IMG/VR virus record: IMGVR_UViG_3300035162_001546
Coordinates: 1-20,097 of that record
Reading direction: 5' to 3' (one strand)
From: a virus
Length of the DNA: 20,097 bases
The notes below the pieces were generated by a model. That model ran no database searches. It was not told where the DNA came from and was given only the letters and a program-made list of their open reading frames with translations. Each line of letters starts with the position of its first letter. Positions within the stretch are counted from its first letter, which is position 1. Both the position numbers and the translations under genes were made by a program. Below, in pieces: positions 17,767 through 20,097 of the stretch.

Positions 17767-17928
17767 ATGCTTGAAGAGATACACTGCCCATATTGTTCAT
17801 CTGCCCAACAAATTGTAGAAGTTCATGGGCACAAGCAGTGTGTGAGGTGTGGAATAAACATCTCGCCTTGTTGCTCAGGCGAACAGATTATTGAGGAGGA
17901 TGAAGTTGGCGACATTCAAAGGCCGTAA
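17767..17928 (+). CDS. Zinc-ribbon protein (53 aa)
   Basis: A 53-codon frame reading MLEEIHCPYCSSAQQIVEVH then GHKQCVRCGINISPCCSGEQ and an acidic tail IIEEDEVGDIQRP. CPYC and CVRCG form a zinc ribbon with 14 residues between knuckles, and a CC follows at 35-36. The pattern 'CPYC-x-x-x-x-x-IVEVHGH-x-QC-x-x-CG-x-N-x-x-PCC-x-GE' is familiar from small phage and bacterial proteins, function unknown. The last codons, rich in GAG GAG GAT, double as the ribosome binding site of the next gene, which overlaps it. Confidence 0.75.
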   Translation: MLEEIHCPYCSSAQQIVEVHGHKQCVRCGINISPCCSGEQIIEEDEVGDIQRP

Positions 17929-18163
17929 GGTCTCACTCAACAAGCCAAGGCGCATTGCCAAGGGCGAAACCAGCCACGGCAAAAAGAAATCTGTTGTCTA
18001 TGTTATGGATGGTGACCGTGTAAAGCGTGTAACATTCGGTGATCCAAACATGAAGATCAAAAAAGCTCAAACCTCCAATCGCAAGAGCTTTCGTGCTCGC
18101 CACAACTGCGATGCCCCTGGGCCAAAAACAAAGGCACGATATTGGTCGTGTAAGGCATGGTGA
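17900..18163 (+). CDS. Small basic phage protein of the 'KARYWSCKAW' type (87 aa)
   Basis: A basic protein of 87 residues from the ATG at 17900, with MKLATFKGRKVSLNKPRRIA, a strand KKSVVYVMDGDRVKRVTFGD, then DPNMKIKK and the C-terminal RKSFRARHNCDAPG plus KTKARYWSCKAW. The C-terminal block, with its HNCD and WSCK cysteines, is highly conserved in small phage proteins and at the ends of some T4-like prohead proteins, as I recall, under a domain of unknown function (DUF6321-like). The start is ambiguous: AGGAGG abuts the ATG at 17900 with no spacing, so TTG at 17906 (about 7 bases away) or an upstream TTG at 17891 are alternatives. It overlaps the zinc-ribbon gene. Confidence 0.75.
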   Translation: MKLATFKGRKVSLNKPRRIAKGETSHGKKKSVVYVMDGDRVKRVTFGDPNMKIKKAQTSNRKSFRARHNCDAPGPKTKARYWSCKAW

Positions 18164-18166
18164 ATA

Positions 18167-18358
18167 ATGGCCAAAGCATCAGTTAAAAAAGTAGCAAACG
18201 CAGAGATCCGCGCAGCCAAGAGTTTTCTTGAGCGCAGAGGACTAACGACAAAAGACATCAGCCCAAAGAAGTTTGCCAAGGCCGCAAAAGAACTTGATAA
18301 AGGCTTTCAGGAGACGTTAAATATACTTGCACGAGAGTTATCTGCAGGGGAAGTTTAA
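18167..18358 (+). CDS. Small basic helical protein (63 aa)
   Basis: A 63-residue protein that is mostly helical (EIRAAKSFLERRGLTTKDIS, then PKKFAKAAKELDKGFQETLN, ILARELSAGEV), basic at the N-terminus and acidic at the C-terminus. No family recognised. Four bases separate it from the previous gene, and its TAA shares one base with the next ATG. A structural or assembly role is suggested only by the surrounding genes. Confidence 0.65.
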   Translation: MAKASVKKVANAEIRAAKSFLERRGLTTKDISPKKFAKAAKELDKGFQETLNILARELSAGEV

Positions 18359-19062
18359 TGGCTGACGATTTCAAAGGCAATTATGGTGCACTGGGACAAG
18401 TGTATTCTCTGCCCAGAGAAGGGTATCTTTCTCAAGACTTTGGAAATCAGACCGTGGGGCCACCAGGTATTTTAATTGATGAACCATCTCCTGTGGCTGA
18501 TTACCTTAAAAGTGTTGCTACTACAATTGGAGACTTGCCAAGCGCCTTTGGCCGTGGAATTGCATCTGGTGTTGGAGAGATTGGTTATGCGAGTGGTTTA
18601 GTTGACAAAGGCCAGATTGAAAAATTTAGGCGAGCAATGAAAAGCTCTAGTAATTTAGCCGCCTCAGAAGGTGCAAACCCAATAGTTTCTGAGGTGGCTC
18701 AAGAGTTTGGCAAACTTGCCCCAGCTTTTATTCCAGCGTTTAAAGTTCTTCGCGCATTGCCTTTCATGGGAAGGGCAGGATCAGCTCTGACTGCTGAAGC
18801 AATTAGCGGTGCTGTTAGTTTAGATCCTGCAACGCCAACAATCTCAGAACAAGTCAACAAAGATTTTGGTCTTGATAGCGAGATACTAGAAATGTTATCG
18901 CCAGACCCCAACGATCCAGAAATAATAAGAAGAGCTTACCAAGCTGCTGATGTTGCAGGGATTGGGCTTGCGTTTGAAGGCATATTAAAAACTGCTCAAT
19001 CTGCTAAAAAGATTTATGACTTTTCAAAGTCTTTTAATAGCAAGTTAAAGGAGCCAGAGTAA
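18358..19062 (+). CDS. Putative virion or internal protein of unknown function (234 aa)
   Basis: A 234-residue protein. The N-terminal 45 residues are turn-rich (YGALGQVYSLPREGYLSQDF, VGPPGILIDEPSP). Amphipathic and hydrophobic helices follow (YLKSVATTIGDLPSAFGRGI, FGKLAPAFIPAFKVLRALPF, ALTAEAISGAVSL) and a second helical half (EIIRRAYQAADVAGIGLAFE). Long weakly hydrophobic helices rich in Gly and Ala are typical of phage internal or ejection proteins that insert in membranes, but no specific family is recognised. It is coupled (TAATG) to the large open reading frame that follows and may be the first part of a set of proteins packaged together. Confidence 0.55.
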   Translation: MADDFKGNYGALGQVYSLPREGYLSQDFGNQTVGPPGILIDEPSPVADYLKSVATTIGDLPSAFGRGIASGVGEIGYASGLVDKGQIEKFRRAMKSSSNLAASEGANPIVSEVAQEFGKLAPAFIPAFKVLRALPFMGRAGSALTAEAISGAVSLDPATPTISEQVNKDFGLDSEILEMLSPDPNDPEIIRRAYQAADVAGIGLAFEGILKTAQSAKKIYDFSKSFNSKLKEPE

Positions 19063-20097
19063 TGTCTGCCAAAGCTTTATTTGGAGCACTCTCCAATTTA
19101 ATCCCAACATCTGCGTATCGTTCTAGGCTTGAGCCAGCCATTGAAGCGTTGCCACAGGAAAAAATGACACCAGAGCAAGCTCTAGGTAGTTTTAAAAAAT
19201 TCCCTGGGGGTGTTGGCGAGGATGAATTGCAGTACACAGGTATTAAAGGAATATTAGAGCAAGGCCAGCCAGTCACAAAGACAAGTCTACTAGAGCAAGT
19301 TCGATCCAACCCACTAGAGATCACGGATGTTTATAAGGGAGACTATTCGTTAAACCCTGAAGCCATAAACTTTAATCAACCAGCATATGATTTAACTAAA
19401 AAAATAGATGAAGCTGAAGCCGCTGAAGATTGGATAACTGTAGAGAAGCTTGAAAAACAATTAGACATGGGTAATCCAAAGTATGGCCGAGAAACCCTCC
19501 CAGGCGGTTCTAATTACCAAGAACTGTTGATGACGTTGCCAGTTGACAACAAAATGAAGCTAACGTCTCCAAGCCCTGACGGTTTGCAAATTGAACTACC
19601 AGCAAGTGCACCTTATCGTTCATCCCACTACGACGAACCCAACATCCTAGCACATGGACGATACAACACTCGCACCATTGACGGTGACAAGACGCTGTTT
19701 ATTGAGGAGATCCAAAGCGACTGGCATCAGGCTGGTCGAGATAAGGGGTATATTTACACGAAAGAGCGTCAAGCAGCTGACGATGCTATAACAGCAAAAA
19801 GGGCTGAAATAGAACAGATTGAAATAGAATACGAAGCTGCCAAGCAACCTATAGACCTAACCAGTGTTAATTCCATAGATGATTTGCCAATGATGACGGC
19901 TGATGAATCAAAGATATGGGATAGGCGTGACAAGGCAATAAATGAGCTGGCAGAGATAGTCAACCAGAGAGCAAAAACATCTGACGGTGTCCCAGACGCA
20001 CCCTACAAATCCACAGACAAGTGGGCTGGGTTAACTTTCAATCGGATGTTAAAGCAAGCTGTTGACAGTGGGCATGACCGTATCGCTTGGACTTCAG
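19062..20097 (+). CDS. N-terminal part of a large polyvalent/internal virion-type protein (partial)
   Basis: An open frame of 345 codons from ATG at 19062 to the right edge with no stop, so the gene continues beyond. It starts MSAKALFGALSNLIPTSAYR and contains MTPEQALGSFKKFPGGVGED near 41-60. A recognisable domain has two parts: LFIEEIQSDWHQAGRDKGY near 208-226, and after a charged coiled-coil insertion PDAPYKSTDKWAGLTFNRML with AVDSGHDRIAWTS at the end. This 'EEIQSDWHQ-x-GR... W-x-x-L-x-x-x-R-x-L... A-x-x-x-G-x-D-x-IAWT' signature occurs in large multi-domain phage proteins (polyvalent or internal virion proteins), as I recall. Such proteins are often injected with the DNA. The insertion of about 75 residues (ITAKRAEIEQIEIEYEAAKQ) between the two halves is mainly helical. 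Function remains unknown. Confidence 0.75.
   Translation, partial: MSAKALFGALSNLIPTSAYRSRLEPAIEALPQEKMTPEQALGSFKKFPGGVGEDELQYTGIKGILEQGQPVTKTSLLEQVRSNPLEITDVYKGDYSLNPEAINFNQPAYDLTKKIDEAEAAEDWITVEKLEKQLDMGNPKYGRETLPGGSNYQELLMTLPVDNKMKLTSPSPDGLQIELPASAPYRSSHYDEPNILAHGRYNTRTIDGDKTLFIEEIQSDWHQAGRDKGYIYTKERQAADDAITAKRAEIEQIEIEYEAAKQPIDLTSVNSIDDLPMMTADESKIWDRRDKAINELAEIVNQRAKTSDGVPDAPYKSTDKWAGLTFNRMLKQAVDSGHDRIAWTS

Overview
The window reads as part of the genome of a tailed double-stranded DNA phage, probably a podovirus-like marine phage. The supporting evidence is a contiguous small terminase-large terminase-portal block (the portal resembles the P22 type), a phage replication module, very tight packing with 1-50 base overlaps, and strings of tiny lysine-rich genes of a kind I recall from marine phage genomes. 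The ribosome binding site TTAGAAAGGAAT recurs at least eleven times and would pair with a 16S tail ending CCUCCUUUCU. Such tails are known in Alphaproteobacteria, but also in Betaproteobacteria and Bacillus. An alphaproteobacterial host is therefore an inference, not a demonstration. I saw no integrase, tRNA or CRISPR array.

Layout. From about 9.65 kb leftwards everything is on the minus strand. Promoter P2 (9649-9677) drives two proteins of unknown role, a candidate ssDNA-binding-like protein with an acidic tail, an internal rho-independent terminator (7819-7847), then an archaeo-eukaryotic-type primase, a zinc-ribbon microprotein, an 88-aa protein, a UvrD-like helicase and a DNA methyltransferase with a TNPPF motif. 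A second minus-strand promoter P1 (3842-3870) drives a cassette of small proteins, a lipoprotein, an entericidin-like 43-aa lipoprotein, a nucleoside deoxyribosyltransferase-like protein, a T4 Pnkp-like phosphatase, a dATP/dGTP diphosphohydrolase-family protein, an 80-aa protein, a TET-associated-type glycosyltransferase (TAGT), a basic 65-aa protein, and the first 11 codons of a DnaQ-type 3'-5' exonuclease or a DNA polymerase starting with one. The glycosyltransferase with its nucleotide-handling neighbours suggests that the phage makes a modified, possibly glycosylated, base. This is the most interesting inference in the window.

From 9.87 kb rightwards everything is on the plus strand. Promoter P3 (9873-9901) drives seven or eight tiny genes of unknown function that end at a textbook terminator (11481-11503). 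P3 and P1 share an exact 30-base block covering the -10 box and transcript start, so the two clusters are probably co-regulated. After the terminator come the packaging and structural genes: TerS candidate, TerL, portal, a Gln/Met-rich protein, an acidic protein, three Lys-rich microproteins, an exported 12-cysteine protein, a zinc-ribbon protein, two small proteins, a 234-aa protein, and the start of a large protein with a motif seen in phage polyvalent/internal virion proteins.

Genes too short for routine calling that I added by reading the sequence: 1-33, 2798-2929, 6141-6275, 11078-11194, 11394-11480 (weak), 16698-16829, 16830-17003, 17767-17928 and the open right-end gene from 19062. Family assignments come from motif recognition without database searches.
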